Below, in pieces: positions 7,773-18,072 of a DNA stretch of 64,000 bases. This DNA comes from an uncultured Lachnospiraceae bacterium (GTDB taxonomy: Bacteria > Bacillota > Clostridia > Lachnospirales > Lachnospiraceae): positions 1 to 64,000 of the forward strand of contig CANOMQ010000014.1 of the NCBI GenBank assembly GCA_947567595.1. Reading direction: 5' to 3'. The notes under the pieces are model-generated. The model was not told where the DNA came from. It saw only the letters and a list, made by a program, of their open reading frames with translations, and made no database searches. The number at the start of each line of letters is the position of its first letter. Positions within the stretch are counted from its first letter, which is position 1. Position numbers and translations under genes: made by a program.

Positions 7773-9264
7773 TTAATTCGAAACTGCACTCTCCAAAATC
7801 AAAACCCCCCTGCCCTGTAGCGTCAAAACGCCCGCAGAAACCGCGTTCCCCGTAATCACGTCAATTGCGGAAAAATCCACCGTAAGCTCTACCGCGTCCT
7901 CATTGTGGTTCAGCACAAACAGCCACCGTTTCCCGTCCTTTTCCCGACACGTCACCTCCACGCCCTTTGGCGCATTCAGCAATGGAAAAACGCCCGCCTC
8001 ATCGCAAATATCCTTCAAAAATGCCCGGTAAAATGCCCCGCTTGACGCCGTCGCCACATAGTACGCAAGCCCGTCTACAAACGTATGTTTTGTAAGCACG
8101 GGCATACCACGGTAAAAGTCCGCCGCATAACCGCCCTCGTCCATCTGCTGCGCGCCCTCCAAATGGAGCAAATCGCACAAAAGCGTCGCCGGATACTGCG
8201 TTCCATTGTATGTAAAGCCGTTTGCACCACCCTGCGGCAGCGCGTCCTCCTCCTCAACCCAAATGCCCAAAATGTCCCGCAGCTTTCCGGGATAGCCGCC
8301 CAGCACCACAAGGTCGTTTTCCTGCACATAGCCGCTGAAAAAGGTTGTCAGAAACCTTCCGCCATTTTTCACAAACGTACGTACTTTTTCGTCCGTATCG
8401 CCCTTTACCATATAAAACACAGGCGCATGACATTCGGACGCTTGAGCGCGTTGTACGGCTGCCAGTTCTGACAGCTTGGCGTCTGTTCCATCAATGCAAA
8501 CGGCTCCTGCGCGCCAGTCCCGCGCATTAAATCATGTGGCATGGCAATTTTTGTGTAATTGTCCCCGTTCGCCGGATAATTATCCCACGACACAAAATCC
8601 ATTTCCTTTGCCCACTTGAAATAGTCCAGCGGCTTGTAAAAGCCCATCAGGTTTGTCGTGACCGCCGCGTTTGGTATTACCGCCTTTATCGCGTCACGCT
8701 CCAGCACATAGCAGGAAAGGATTGCGTCGGACATAAAACGCCGATAGTCAATCGAAATCCCTTGGAACATCGTGCGCTCCCCGTCGAAATGTTCACTGCG
8801 CAAGTCCGGCAGAACAATCTCGTCCCATTCATAAAACGTGTGTCCCCAAAATGTCGTATTCCATGCCGTATTCAGGGCGTCAAGATTGTGATATTTTTCA
8901 CGAAGCCATGTGCGGAACGCCTTTTCGCAGTTCTCACAATAGCACTCCCCACCAAACTCGTTTGAAATGTGCCACGCGACGATATTGTCATATCCCTTGT
9001 ACCGCTCGGCAAGCTTTTTTGCCAAAAGCGGCGCGTACTTCCGATAGGTCGGGCTGTTCGGGCAGGAATTGTGCCTGCCGCCAAATTTGTGTTTGCGTCC
9101 CTCGTAATCCACGCGCAGAATGTCGGGGTATTTTTTCGCCATCCATGCAGGGTGCGCGCCAGTCGAGGCCGCCATACAGACCTTTAATCCGTTCTCACGC
9201 ACACTGCTCCGGGTTGTAATCGCCGCCGTACGCGATTTGTTCCAGCTTTTCATATGGTAGCATT
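7773..9264 (-). pseudogene. Second GH42 beta-galactosidase, inactivated by deletions
   Basis: Pieces of a GH42 enzyme are in the right order but broken. The original start (ATG 9264 after GGAGG) gives MLPYEKLEQIAYGGDYNPEQ, then a deletion and stop. From about 9205 to 8425 the barrel runs from ENGLKVCMAASTGAHPAW through the acid/base region HISNEFGGECYCENC to the nucleophile region ALMEQTPSCQNWQPYN. A deletion then shifts the frame at VMRL/FYMVKGD (about 8410). The last 215 residues (trimerisation and C-terminal domains) run to 7773. About 80 residues near the N-terminus and over 100 in the middle are missing. It is divergent from the intact GH42 at 1.6-3.6 kb, so it is not a recent duplicate. 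Confidence 0.85.
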
Positions 9265-9418
9265 CCGTTTTCCCTCCATTTATCATTTTTGCTCTTTTTT
9301 TACTCCCTTTTCGGAAAAGTGTTTCCAATGTATCAATTTTGAAGTATCAGTATATTTCTACACAAATTATAAATCTTCAATAACATAACAGTTCTATAAA
9401 CTGGAAGTTACTTACTTC

Positions 9419-9742
9419 TTATACTGTAATCCAATATCTTTTCATTTTGCGTCCATCAACGTCTATGCTTTTCTCAAAAACTCCACCATTCGCAATTATT
9501 ACTTTTTCACTTGCTGCACTCTCAATATTACAAGTGATAAAAAGTTTTTCTATTCCCATTGACTTTGCATTTTGTATATTCAGCCGAAGCATTTCCTTTG
9601 CATAACCTTTGCCGCGTTCAGAAGGACGCACTGAATACTCACAATGCCCTCCCCACGTTCCGAGAATAGGATGATTTATATGATGACGCAAATCTATCAC
9701 ACCTACAACTTTATCATCTCTCTTGCGTACAGCTAAGTACAT
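9419..9742 (-). pseudogene. GNAT acetyltransferase, N-terminally truncated
   Basis: 107 residues covering the core and C-terminus of a GNAT N-acetyltransferase. The acetyl-CoA loop is SVRPSERGKGYAKEML and the following strand GIEKLFITCNIES. Relatives are about 165-175 residues and start some 60 residues earlier; here the coding sequence ends abruptly at YLAVRK and runs into the broken response regulator. The first ATG (9742) has no ribosome site. Probably inactive. Confidence 0.65.
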
Positions 9743-9761
9743 ATGAGAAAACGGTCTGATT

Positions 9762-10258
9762 TATGTATTGGTTGCGGACGATGAGCCGTTAATCCGTCAA
9801 GGGCTGCGCGCCACCATAGGCTGGAGCGCGCTTGGCTTTCATATCTGCGGAGAGGCGGGCAGCGGGGAAGAAACGCTTGAAAAAATCAATTCCCTTCAGC
9901 TTGACTTGGTCGTGCTTGATATCCGTATGCCCCGTATGTATGGCACGGAGCTGATGAAGCTGGCAAGACAGGGCGGCTACGAAGGATATTTTATCATTTT
10001 GTCCGGCTATTCGGATTTTCAATATGCGCAGGACGCACTGCGCTTTGGCGCTTTAACTACACGGAGCTTGGGCTGTCCTCTTATATTTATCAGGTCGTAA
10101 TCTACGAAAGCTATACGCCCTACTACAGCCTTTACAGCTTTGCCGATATGCTGCTTGCCGCGGGAAATGGCGCAAGGCTTTTTGAGGAGATTACAATTGA
10201 CAACCGCAACGTCATTATTTTAAAGGGAAATGACGCAATCGCGCGCTTCAACCGCTGA
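9762..10258 (+). pseudogene. YesN-type response regulator, start lost and internally deleted
   Basis: The frame opens mid-gene as YVLVADDEPLIRQGLRATIGW, lacking a proper start. It carries a receiver domain with the DD pair, phospho-acceptor in LVVLDIRMP, and signature ILSGYSDFQYAQDALRFGA. It then jumps frame within CGCTTTGGCGCTTTAAC to RFNYTELGLSSYIYQVV and runs to a stop at 10258. The direct CGCTTT repeat at the joint suggests deletion between short homologies. The phospho-relay lysine region and the AraC DNA-binding domain are missing. Such regulators normally control sugar ABC transporters, matching the binding-protein remnant next to it. Confidence 0.7.
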
Positions 10259-10300
10259 TTAGAGCATTACAAAAAGCTTCAGTCTTAGGGTTCTTTCCCG

Positions 10301-11850
10301 TTAAAAAAATTCTAACCACATTCTAACCATTCTTGTCAACAAGTGGTTAGAAAGACGGTCTACCGCCAATACCTGCTCATAGCCAAGCCCAAGCACCGTT
10401 GTCTTCATCTCCTCAAACAGGCTGGCAAACTCCGCCTCGTCCTGTGCAAAAGCCATTTTCCATGAATACTCGACAATAATCTGCTTGCACTGCTCCTTAA
10501 TCGTCGTGATGTCCGTGGACGCCTCCGGCACTGCGTAATTCGTGCCCGCAAGAACAAGCATTTTATTCTCCTTCGACAACAGGTCAATCGTGTTTAACGC
10601 GCCGTCGTAATGCTGCGACCAGTCCTTTGACAGCTCCGTTGCCGTCTTTTCAGCGTAATCCTCCCACTTTAGATAATTGTAGCAGACACCCGTTTTCGGG
10701 TCATTTTCCACAAGCCCCACACTCTTATAGTTCAGCCGGCTCTGACCGTCAATCCATGAGCCGCCGCCCCACTCGTCCGGAATGTTCAAATCCTTCTTAT
10801 TTTCCACAAATGCCTCCACGCCAAAATCCGTGAAAACAGGCTTTCCGTCCTGAAGCTCCCACGTAAGCCCCTCCGGACCACAAGCGTAATTTTGGACAAT
10901 CCCCTGTAGCCTGACGCCCTCCGGCGAATACAGCCAGTCAACAAATTCGGCGACGCGCTCCGGCTGCTTCGTCTTGCTGCCAATCATAATGCCAAGCGCC
11001 ATTTTGCCATACGGCATACAGCCATATTCCAAGCACTGCATATCGTCAATCACTGCCGTCGCAAAGCCCTTGCCCTCCGCAGTATGCTCCACCGTGTTGT
11101 ACTGACCTGCCCCAAGCCACGGCCAAAGCGAATATAAGATTTTTCCATTTTTAAACTTTGTCTGTACCGTACCAAATTCCTGCGTCGTTGACTCGGGGTC
11201 TACCAAGCCCCTTTGGTTTGCGTCAAAGAAAAATTTCAGGGCTTTTACATAAATACCATCGTCATCAATCACGCTCTGAATATCCGTCCCGTCCACCTTT
11301 GCCATACAAAAGCCAATCTGCTGATAACCATAAAGCCCCTTGATGCCGTCCGTATTCTGCATGACCTCGCCGTCCCAGTCCTTAAACAGGGAAAGTGCGT
11401 AAATATTCGTCACTGCCCTCCGTCTCCCTCGCCGAAGCCTGCATTTTTTCCAACGTATCCAGCAAATCGTCTGTATTCTTCATCTGAGGATACCCTACCG
11501 CCCCATACACGTCCCACCGAAGGGAAGGCGCTACCGTCGGCTCAAGCGCGTCACACGGCGTCGTTGCCGAAAGCTCGGAAACCTCACTCGGAACTGCCCA
11601 AATACCGTCCACCTCCGCAAGCCTGCTCGCCTCCTCGATAGCCGTCATGTACCGCGACAAATTCGGACAGTTGTCCATATATGGCGTCATATCCAGCACC
11701 AGCTCCGCCGCCACCAAATCCTTCAGACGGTTGCCGTCAAGCTGCGTGATGATAATATCGCCCAAATCGCCGTTTGCGGAACGCGTCTGAAACAGCGTGT
11801 CGCCGCCGCCCGCAACATTCGGCGCAAGCGAATTTCTGAGTTTTTTTCTT
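10301..11850 (-). pseudogene. Sugar ABC transporter substrate-binding protein, broken
   Basis: Two frames make up a family-1-like extracellular solute-binding protein of the large (about 550-residue) YesO/LplA type. The N-terminal piece (about 11848-11385) reads GDIIITQLDGNRLKDLVAA and DMTPYMDNCPNLSRYM. A frameshift near 11395-11413 leads into the remaining 370 residues, from IYALSLFKDWDGEVMQNTDG through PEGVRLQGIVQNYACGPEGL to YEQVLAVD. The signal peptide and lipobox are gone, and the last residues run into unrelated sequence. It would have delivered oligosaccharides to an ABC permease that is no longer here. Confidence 0.8.
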
Positions 11851-11955
11851 TGCTAGTAAAAACGTACCATTGATTGTGTTCACCAGCCACCCTTCAATTT
11901 CGTGTAGGTTTCATTCGTGGATTTTATTTTTGGGGAAGATGTGGGATTTTCGGCG

Positions 11956-12921
11956 TCAAAAATTTTCTTCCATTTCTTTTAAAATAGGCTCAATCTGGCA
12001 AAGCATATTATCCATAGCGCTAAATAATGCACTTTTCGCAGTACCAAGCTCGTTTGCCTTATCAATATAGCCAGTCACCTCATGGTACTGCTGCTGGTTG
12101 TTCATAAAGGTCTGATTTACTTTTTCAAAATCATTTTCGGAGGTCATGATGGCTTCTCCGATTCGCGCCTGCACCTCCGTAGCTCCGTCTGCCACAGTGA
12201 TAATCCTGCCAAACACATCATATGTGGCGTCTACCTCCATGAGGCTTTTACCCAAAGCATCCTTTGAGGTGCTGATACTGTTATTTAACTTTTCGGTACT
12301 GGTTTCCACATCATTTATACTGGCGTTTACCGTACCTGCCAAAACCTTAATCCCTTCCGCCAGCTTCCTTACTTCCTCCGCCACGACGGAAAAGCCTTTA
12401 CCTTGTTCTCCGGCTCTGGCTGCTTCAATAGAAGCGTTCAGGGCAAGCATATTGGTCTGATTTGCAACGGACACGATTTTCTCCATGCATTGTTTGATAT
12501 TCTGTACGGCTGTTTGAAAATCAAAAAAGGTTTCCTGTATTTCATCAAAATATTTCTGTACATTGCTTGAGCTTTCCTTTAAGCCGTCTACCTGCTGCTG
12601 TGCAATTTTTACGGACTCATCAATGTTTTGTTTTACAGTTCCAAACTGTCCTGAAATCTCTCCTACATGAAGGAAACGGTCTTGAAACGCATCAAGCTGT
12701 TCCTTCATCATGTTTTCTCTTTCGAGTACATTATCGAAAGAACTCCCAATCTTGCCCAGACCCTGCAAGGAATCAATCTCCTTTAAGAGAATCTGTTGGC
12801 GATAGGCTTCTATGCTGTGTACTGTATGGATGATAGGATAATAGTCCGGCTTTTTTACGGATGTCATCGTCTGTGTTGTAACGGCTTTTCCTGCTTTTGT
12901 TTTCCAATTTAGCATTGTCAT
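11956..12921 (-). CDS. Soluble methyl-accepting chemotaxis protein
   Basis: 321 residues without a transmembrane segment, so it is a cytoplasmic receptor. About residues 90-320 are coiled coil, with the MCP hairpin tip [20 protein letters not shown] then [13 protein letters not shown] at residues about 160-195. It signals to CheA/CheW. The N-terminal about 60 residues are a short unknown module rather than a PAS or Cache sensor. It begins 14 bp after the FIST gene, which implies that the FIST protein supplies the sensing. The ATG at 12921 follows AAGGAG. Confidence 0.88.
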   Translation of the reverse strand: MTMLNWKTKAGKAVTTQTMTSVKKPDYYPIIHTVHSIEAYRQQILLKEIDSLQGLGKIGSSFDNVLERENMMKEQLDAFQDRFLHVGEISGQFGTVKQNIDESVKIAQQQVDGLKESSSNVQKYFDEIQETFFDFQTAVQNIKQCMEKIVSVANQTNMLALNASIEAARAGEQGKGFSVVAEEVRKLAEGIKVLAGTVNASINDVETSTEKLNNSISTSKDALGKSLMEVDATYDVFGRIITVADGATEVQARIGEAIMTSENDFEKVNQTFMNNQQQYHEVTGYIDKANELGTAKSALFSAMDNMLCQIEPILKEMEENF

Positions 12922-12935
12922 ACGCTCCTTTTCTG

Positions 12936-13997
12936 CTATTCAAATACGACGCAGGTCATGGTCTGGTTTAGGAACTGGTCGTTATAATGTTCACCATAAC
13001 CAAATAATCCCGCATGGTTTCCAAGTGTACTCATCATGTCCAAATATTGCTGCAGCTCGCCATTTTGCTGGAAATACAGGTAACGGAACAGGCAGTTTAT
13101 GGAAAAGACTGCCGATATATGGGAAAAATCCTGTCTGATCTGCGCAATCGTTTCTCCCACGATCCGGAAAGTATCCTTGGCTTCGAGGATTGTCAGGACA
13201 TCTGAATCATTAACAGCCCGGAAGCAGGAAAGCGCATTCCCAACAGGTTTCTTAACAGAAACAATGCCTGTATCATTTCCGCTAATCTTGCCAAAAGGAT
13301 TTTTAAACGTCTGGCTTTCTATTTCCTTCTCATCAATCTGTAATATTTCCGTATATACCTGTTTTGCCGGTCTGCCATTCAATTCTCCGATGATATAATC
13401 GTTTTTCTTCGTTTTGGAAGCAATCAGCCTGTAATCCCCGCATGGCTGATATATGTTTTCTTTATATATTTTTATTTTTCCGGTATTATTTTTGAGTACT
13501 GCATAAGCTGATGCATCCTCATAGATCCTTCCATTTGCAGACACTTTTCCGACATCGCCGGTGCCGCCTACCAAAGCGACTTTTTTTATTTGTAACACAC
13601 TGTACATGGTAGTCAGAACACAGGCGTCATTTCCCGTACAGAAATTGATGCATACCGTATTTTGTGAAGACGGCTTCACCGTTTCCAAATCCTTCTGCAG
13701 CCGCCGTATATATTTTACAGGCATGGTGGACACCTGTTCGAATACATTAGCAGCCGCCGTAATACCATCTGTGTAGGCAACGACCATGACACCCTTTTCT
13801 ACTACCGTCCTGTCATATCCCATATTGATGCATCCGATGCTGGGCACTCCGGGAAAGGCAGCTTCAAGCTGTGCCACATGTTCCTCAAACTGATCTGCAT
13901 TTGACATTAAAACAAGAAGTTCCGGTGCAGATATCTTTCCTCCTTTGAGGGCTTCCTGCAAATCTCCCCTTTTACTCAACCCAATAAGTTGCTTCAT
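12936..13997 (-). CDS. FIST-domain sensor protein
   Basis: 353 residues from ATG 13997, chosen because AAGGGG lies eight bases upstream and the product starts [17 protein letters not shown]. The FIST N domain (about 15-185) includes [11 protein letters not shown] and [16 protein letters not shown] with the [11 protein letters not shown] loop. The FIST C domain (about 200-345) ends with [20 protein letters not shown] and [22 protein letters not shown] domains are predicted to bind small ligands such as amino acids and are coupled to signalling proteins. Here the partner is the MCP immediately downstream. Cytoplasmic; no signal peptide. Confidence 0.85.
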   Translation of the reverse strand: MKQLIGLSKRGDLQEALKGGKISAPELLVLMSNADQFEEHVAQLEAAFPGVPSIGCINMGYDRTVVEKGVMVVAYTDGITAAANVFEQVSTMPVKYIRRLQKDLETVKPSSQNTVCINFCTGNDACVLTTMYSVLQIKKVALVGGTGDVGKVSANGRIYEDASAYAVLKNNTGKIKIYKENIYQPCGDYRLIASKTKKNDYIIGELNGRPAKQVYTEILQIDEKEIESQTFKNPFGKISGNDTGIVSVKKPVGNALSCFRAVNDSDVLTILEAKDTFRIVGETIAQIRQDFSHISAVFSINCLFRYLYFQQNGELQQYLDMMSTLGNHAGLFGYGEHYNDQFLNQTMTCVVFE

Positions 13998-14081
13998 AGT
14001 TACATCCCCTTTCGCCTTGCTCAGGCAATCTTTCCCGAGCATATAATTTATGTCATATGGATTTTAGCAAAAAAACAAATG

Positions 14082-14140
14082 AAAAAAATACTCTTGGTAC
14101 AATTTATCATTTTAAAGGGATAAATTACGCCAAGAGCATT
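14082..14140 (-). terminator. Rho-independent terminator of the lipoprotein gene
   Basis: CTCTTGG and CCAAGAG arms enclose an inner AATTTATC/GATAAATT stem, and a run of seven T follows on the minus strand. It lies after the lipoprotein gene and before the FIST gene, so the FIST-MCP pair probably has its own promoter. Confidence 0.75.
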
Positions 14141-14174
14141 TTATACAAACTTTCTCTCAAAATTCAAAAGTATA

Positions 14175-15104
14175 CTAAGCATCTTTTCGATATTCAAAGA
14201 CAATCCATTTCTCATTCATATAAATTTCGATTGTATTCTCCTCGCTTCCATACTGATACCCAAAGCCCGCTCCGAAATTGGACTGATTGTTTTCTGTCGG
14301 GGTTTGCGTCCCGTCCACGGTTGAGGTTATCTGACCGTCCATGTTGCCGCAGCGCGCTTCAAGAGCACTTTCCTTTCCGGTATCATAATAGAGCTTATCA
14401 TTCACCATCACCATCGGGATTTTGTCCCACATGGTATCCGTGTTTGCCTGCTCTATCAGAGTAATCGCATACACTTCCCCTAGCTGCGCCGGATACGTTT
14501 CCATAATGCTGCCATTGTAATGAACTTCAATCACATCGCCTGCTTGAAAATCCGTACCTTCTATATTTGGCAGGGTGATTTGGTCGGCGGAATTTAATTC
14601 CGAAGAACCCTCGACAGGCTCTACCAAAACAGACTGCTTTGAACACTCTAATACGGTTGCCTGAAAAGTTACCGTAACAGGCGGATTTTGTTCAGACAGC
14701 GCAAACAACTCTGTTATTTTTTCTTCCAGTGACGATTTTGGTATATAAATGCCTTGATACGGCTGCTCCACATATTCCGTCCCGTTATCCTTGTAGTAAA
14801 AAAGCGTTGTTGTGTTGTCAGCACAATTTAAGGAGATTGTAATATAATCTTGATTTACAGGCGTATCGGTTATGGACTCCCTGTTGGACAATTTCATGTC
14901 TGACAAAATAGCATAAAGCGCGTCAATATACGCTGTTGCTTCCTCCTCTGTGTTTGGCGAAAATGCCGTCTTTTCGCCGTCAGAAACACCGATTGATATA
15001 ATGTCCTCCTGTTCCGGCAAATAAACCGGATTTGTGGTTTTCCCGCAAGCCGCAAAGATGCATATCATCAGTACCGCCACAAGTATTACTTTGCACTTTT
15101 CCAT
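14175..15104 (-). CDS. Lipoprotein of unknown function
   Basis: 309 residues. A signal peptide with lipobox IFAAC puts the mature lipid-anchored Cys at about residue 20, so it sits on the outer face of the membrane. Residues about 55-135 are one globular region, and about 145-215 (VTVTFQATVLECSKQSVLVE to VIEVHYNGSI) form a small beta-barrel resembling the DUF3221-type domain. The C-terminal part ends NEKWIVFEYRKDA. The function is unknown. It has its own terminator and an unclear promoter in the 140-bp gap to the MATE gene. Confidence 0.75.
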   Translation of the reverse strand: MEKCKVILVAVLMICIFAACGKTTNPVYLPEQEDIISIGVSDGEKTAFSPNTEEEATAYIDALYAILSDMKLSNRESITDTPVNQDYITISLNCADNTTTLFYYKDNGTEYVEQPYQGIYIPKSSLEEKITELFALSEQNPPVTVTFQATVLECSKQSVLVEPVEGSSELNSADQITLPNIEGTDFQAGDVIEVHYNGSIMETYPAQLGEVYAITLIEQANTDTMWDKIPMVMVNDKLYYDTGKESALEARCGNMDGQITSTVDGTQTPTENNQSNFGAGFGYQYGSEENTIEIYMNEKWIVFEYRKDA

Positions 15105-15243
15105 TTTAAAGTTACACCCCTTTCACAACCAACCATTCTATAAAACCACAACACATCAAGCCATGCAAAAACCGCTTCATGGTGGACTTCCTCTACACGT
15201 TCTTACGTGGCTTACAAGCCATAATTTGCAGCGTTGTGCAAAG

Positions 15244-16575
15244 TCATGAGCGAAACTGTAGTCGGTAAATTCTCTTAAAATAGATCATTTCCACAATCGC
15301 CGTAATGCTCCACGAGAAAATATAGAGCAAATACAACGACGGTATCGTCCGAAAATAGGCAAACACCGTGTAAACCCACACTACACGGAAAACGCACGAA
15401 CCCATAATCACAATCACGGTCGGCACAACGCTCTTGCCAAGCCCGCGAGAAGCCGCAATCGCATTGTCCATAAACGCCGAAAACGCGTAAGAAACACCCA
15501 TAATCACAAGCCGTTTCATTCCCGCGTCAATCACTGCGGTTTCTGGCGTAAACAGCCCCAAAAACTGCCGCCCGCACAGCTCTAACGCAAGCCCGATGAC
15601 CGCTCCCGCACCAAACGAATACGCAAGCGTAATCCGGTATGTTTTCCGCACGCGTTCCTTGTTGTGCGCCCCGTAATTTTGCCCGATGAAGCTGCTGCAC
15701 GCCGTGTAAAACGCCGCCATCACATCATACACCAGTCCGTCCGCATTCGCCGCCGCAGAGTTTCCCGCCACCATCGTCGCGTCAAACGTATTCACGCCAA
15801 ACTGGATAAATAAATTCGCAATCTGAAATATCCCATATTGCACCGCGGAAGGAAATCCAATTGTCAAAATCGCGGACGCTTTGCTCCCGTTCAGACGCAG
15901 CTTTGAAAAACAAAGCCCATACACTTCCCTACTGCGAAACAGCGAACCTAAAATCAAAGCCGCCGAAAGATACTGCGAAATCACGCTCGCAAGCGCAACG
16001 CCCGCCACGTCCAGTCCGCACACAATCACAAAAAACAGGTTCAGGATAATATTGACCACACCCGCCGCCGTCAGATAATACAACGGCTTTTTCGTGTTCC
16101 CAACCGCGCTGAACACCGCGTTGCCATAGTTGTAAATCGCAAGCGCAGGCATTCCAAGAAAATAAATCCGCAGATACAGCGACGCTCCCGCAATCAGTTC
16201 GTCCTTCGTGTGTAATAGCCGCAGAATATCCTGCGCAAACAGCAGCCCCGCCGCCATAATGACAAGCCCCGTAATCAGGCAGATTAGAACCGCCGTATGC
16301 GTCGCGTCCTCCACGTCCTTGGGCTTTTTCGCCCCCAAATACCGCGCAATCAGGACATTCACGCCGCCCGCCATGCCAATCAGAAAGCCCGTAAACAGCG
16401 TGACAAGCGTCGTCGTAGAGCCGACCGCACCCAATGCAACCGAACCCGCAAACTGCCCGACAACCGCAATGTCCGCCATATTAAATAACACCTGTAATAC
16501 ATTAGAAATCATCAAAGGGAGACTGAATATAAAAATCTGCTTCCAAAGATTTCCCTTTGTCAAATCCTGCTCCAT
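15244..16575 (-). CDS. MATE-family efflux transporter
   Basis: 443 residues with about twelve membrane helices in two homologous halves, as usual for the family. The N-terminal part PLMISNVLQVLFNMADIAVV and the second-half GFPSAVQYGIFQIANLFIQF are typical. MATE proteins export cationic drugs or metabolites using a sodium or proton gradient. It is the nearest dedicated exporter to the biosynthetic cluster, but a 35-bp gap behind the hydroxyacid dehydrogenase and its base composition link it to the left-hand genes. The substrate is unknown. Confidence 0.9.
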   Translation of the reverse strand: MEQDLTKGNLWKQIFIFSLPLMISNVLQVLFNMADIAVVGQFAGSVALGAVGSTTTLVTLFTGFLIGMAGGVNVLIARYLGAKKPKDVEDATHTAVLICLITGLVIMAAGLLFAQDILRLLHTKDELIAGASLYLRIYFLGMPALAIYNYGNAVFSAVGNTKKPLYYLTAAGVVNIILNLFFVIVCGLDVAGVALASVISQYLSAALILGSLFRSREVYGLCFSKLRLNGSKASAILTIGFPSAVQYGIFQIANLFIQFGVNTFDATMVAGNSAAANADGLVYDVMAAFYTACSSFIGQNYGAHNKERVRKTYRITLAYSFGAGAVIGLALELCGRQFLGLFTPETAVIDAGMKRLVIMGVSYAFSAFMDNAIAASRGLGKSVVPTVIVIMGSCVFRVVWVYTVFAYFRTIPSLYLLYIFSWSITAIVEMIYFKRIYRLQFRS

Positions 16576-16609
16576 TTTAACTATGTATCCTCTTGTAATT
16601 TAAATCTTT

Positions 16610-17566
16610 CTAAATAACAATATTTCGTTCTTTGCCGTCCAAAAAGCTTTTGATATTCTGATAAACCTCTTTCGCGCAGCGCTCCCTTGCCTCGTGACTG
16701 CCCCATGCCATATGCGGCGTAATCAGAAGCTTCGTGCTGTCCTTAATTTTGCCAAGCGGATTGTCCGCCGCAATCGGCTCTTTCACCAACACATCTAAAC
16801 CCGCAGCCGCAATCGTTCCATTCACAAGCGCGTCGTAAAGCGCCTGTTCGTCAACAACAGGACCGCGCGCGACATTAATCAGTATTGCCGTGTTTTTCAT
16901 TTTCGCAAGCGCCTGCGCATTGATAATATTCTGCGTCCTGTCCGTCAGCGGGCAGTGCAATGACAAAATATCGCTGTCCGCAAGCAGCGTATCAAAATCC
17001 ACACGCTCATAATCCGTCGTGGTATTGTTTCCCGACGCCGAATAGTAAATCACGCGGCACCCAAATACCTTTGCAATTTCCGCAACCTTCCTGCCGATAT
17101 TCCCAAGCCCGATAATGCCCCAAGTCTTTCCCTCAAGCTCCGTAAAAAACGGCTCAAAGCATGTGAAAATCGGACACTTTTCATAGTCCCCATTTTTGAC
17201 ATATGTATCATAAACCGGCAGCTTTTCCAACAAATAAAGCGCCATCGCAAACGTGTGCTGCGCCACGATTGGCGTGGAATACCCCACAACGTTTGTCACG
17301 CGGATACCATGCGCCTTGCAGAAATCAAGGTCAACATTGTTGTAGCCTGTCGCGGTTTCGCAGATGAGCTTTAAGTTATTCGCACCGTTCAGCGTTGTCG
17401 CATTGAGCGGCGCTTTGTTTGCAATAATAATGTCCGCGTCCGCCACGCGCTGCGCGACCTCGTCTGTTGTGGTGTTTTCGTAGTAAACCGCTTCCCCGAA
17501 ATCGTTGTAAAATGAAATGTCCAAATCCGTTCCTAAACTGTTCTTTTCTAAGATTACTAATTTCAT
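16610..17566 (-). CDS. D-isomer-specific 2-hydroxyacid dehydrogenase
   Basis: 318 residues from ATG 17566, seven bases after AAGGAG. It interconverts a 2-keto acid and a D-2-hydroxy acid with NAD(H); the exact substrate (glycerate, lactate and similar) is open. The Rossmann loop is GLGNIGRKVAEIAKVFGC (about 150-170). The catalytic Arg is in INVARGPVVDEQAL, the Glu in LVKEPIAADNP and the His in TPHMAWGS. It stands behind copy B of the structured leader, the same leader as the luxS unit, suggesting shared control. The MATE gene follows closely. Confidence 0.9.
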   Translation of the reverse strand: MKLVILEKNSLGTDLDISFYNDFGEAVYYENTTTDEVAQRVADADIIIANKAPLNATTLNGANNLKLICETATGYNNVDLDFCKAHGIRVTNVVGYSTPIVAQHTFAMALYLLEKLPVYDTYVKNGDYEKCPIFTCFEPFFTELEGKTWGIIGLGNIGRKVAEIAKVFGCRVIYYSASGNNTTTDYERVDFDTLLADSDILSLHCPLTDRTQNIINAQALAKMKNTAILINVARGPVVDEQALYDALVNGTIAAAGLDVLVKEPIAADNPLGKIKDSTKLLITPHMAWGSHEARERCAKEVYQNIKSFLDGKERNIVI

Positions 17567-17737
17567 GGTTTGCTCCTTTACATTCATATTCCCCTATACC
17601 AGAAATGGCGGGAAATTCCTCCCGCCTTCGGTGGTCCAAAGAGCTGTCGCTCAGACCAGAACTGCAATGCATTACAGCTTCTATTCTACCCATATTATAC
17701 GGTACCTATATATAACTTGCAAGCACTTTTTCCTTTA
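17567..17737 (-). promoter_or_regulatory. Promoter plus three-hairpin leader, copy B
   Basis: Minus-strand promoter TTGCAA (17717-17722), 17-bp spacer, TATAAT (17694-17699). The leader stems are AGCTGTA/TGCAGTT, TGGTC/GACCA and GGCGGGA/TTCCCGCC, then a short AT-rich stretch and AAGGAG before the dehydrogenase start. About 85 leader positions align with copy A at 7.1-7.3 kb, with changes that keep the stems paired. I see no open reading frame of note inside it. Confidence 0.75.
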
Positions 17738-18072
17738 TTTATGTATATTGAAAATCGAGTAGAAATAATTGTCAAACATCTAATTAAAGGGATAAATTAT
17801 GATGCAAGAACTTCCGGGAACTTACAAATTTAAAATATAATATGGTAAAAAATAGCGAAATATATTATACTGTATATAGCTTTACTATTAGGCAGAAAAG
17901 CCGATGAAATCATCAATAAATAACCAGTTATAATTTCTAAAATCTTATAAATGGCAAACGAATCAGGTAAGAAACCTTGGAGAAGCCACAAAAGTCAAAG
18001 AACTTCCCTACACAGCGAAAGAAAAAGAATTGGCAGGTAGTCGGAAGGGATGAAAAAAGAAAGGGAACTTCC
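17738..18072 (+). other. Gene-free stretch before the U32 pair
   Basis: AT-rich, with no recognisable gene. A 13-codon frame at 17799-17840 (MMQELPGTYKFKI) follows AAAGGG with good spacing and could be a leader peptide or a scrap. The TATACTGTATA near 17870 may belong to the promoter of the U32 genes. Nothing else recognised. Confidence 0.3.

Noticed and set aside
14082-14140. Possible regulatory RNA rather than terminator
   Set aside because: The hairpin plus a seven-T run sits right after a stop codon, so a terminator explains it.
14112-17797. A shared stretch TTAAAGGGATAAATTA at about 14.11 and 17.78 kb
   Set aside because: Sixteen AT-rich matching bases are near chance expectation for a 64-kb AT-rich window, and flanks do not align.
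17977-18072. Upstream start for the first U32 gene
   Set aside because: The extra 32 residues are lysine-rich and unlike the family, and the ATG at 18073 has the better ribosome site.
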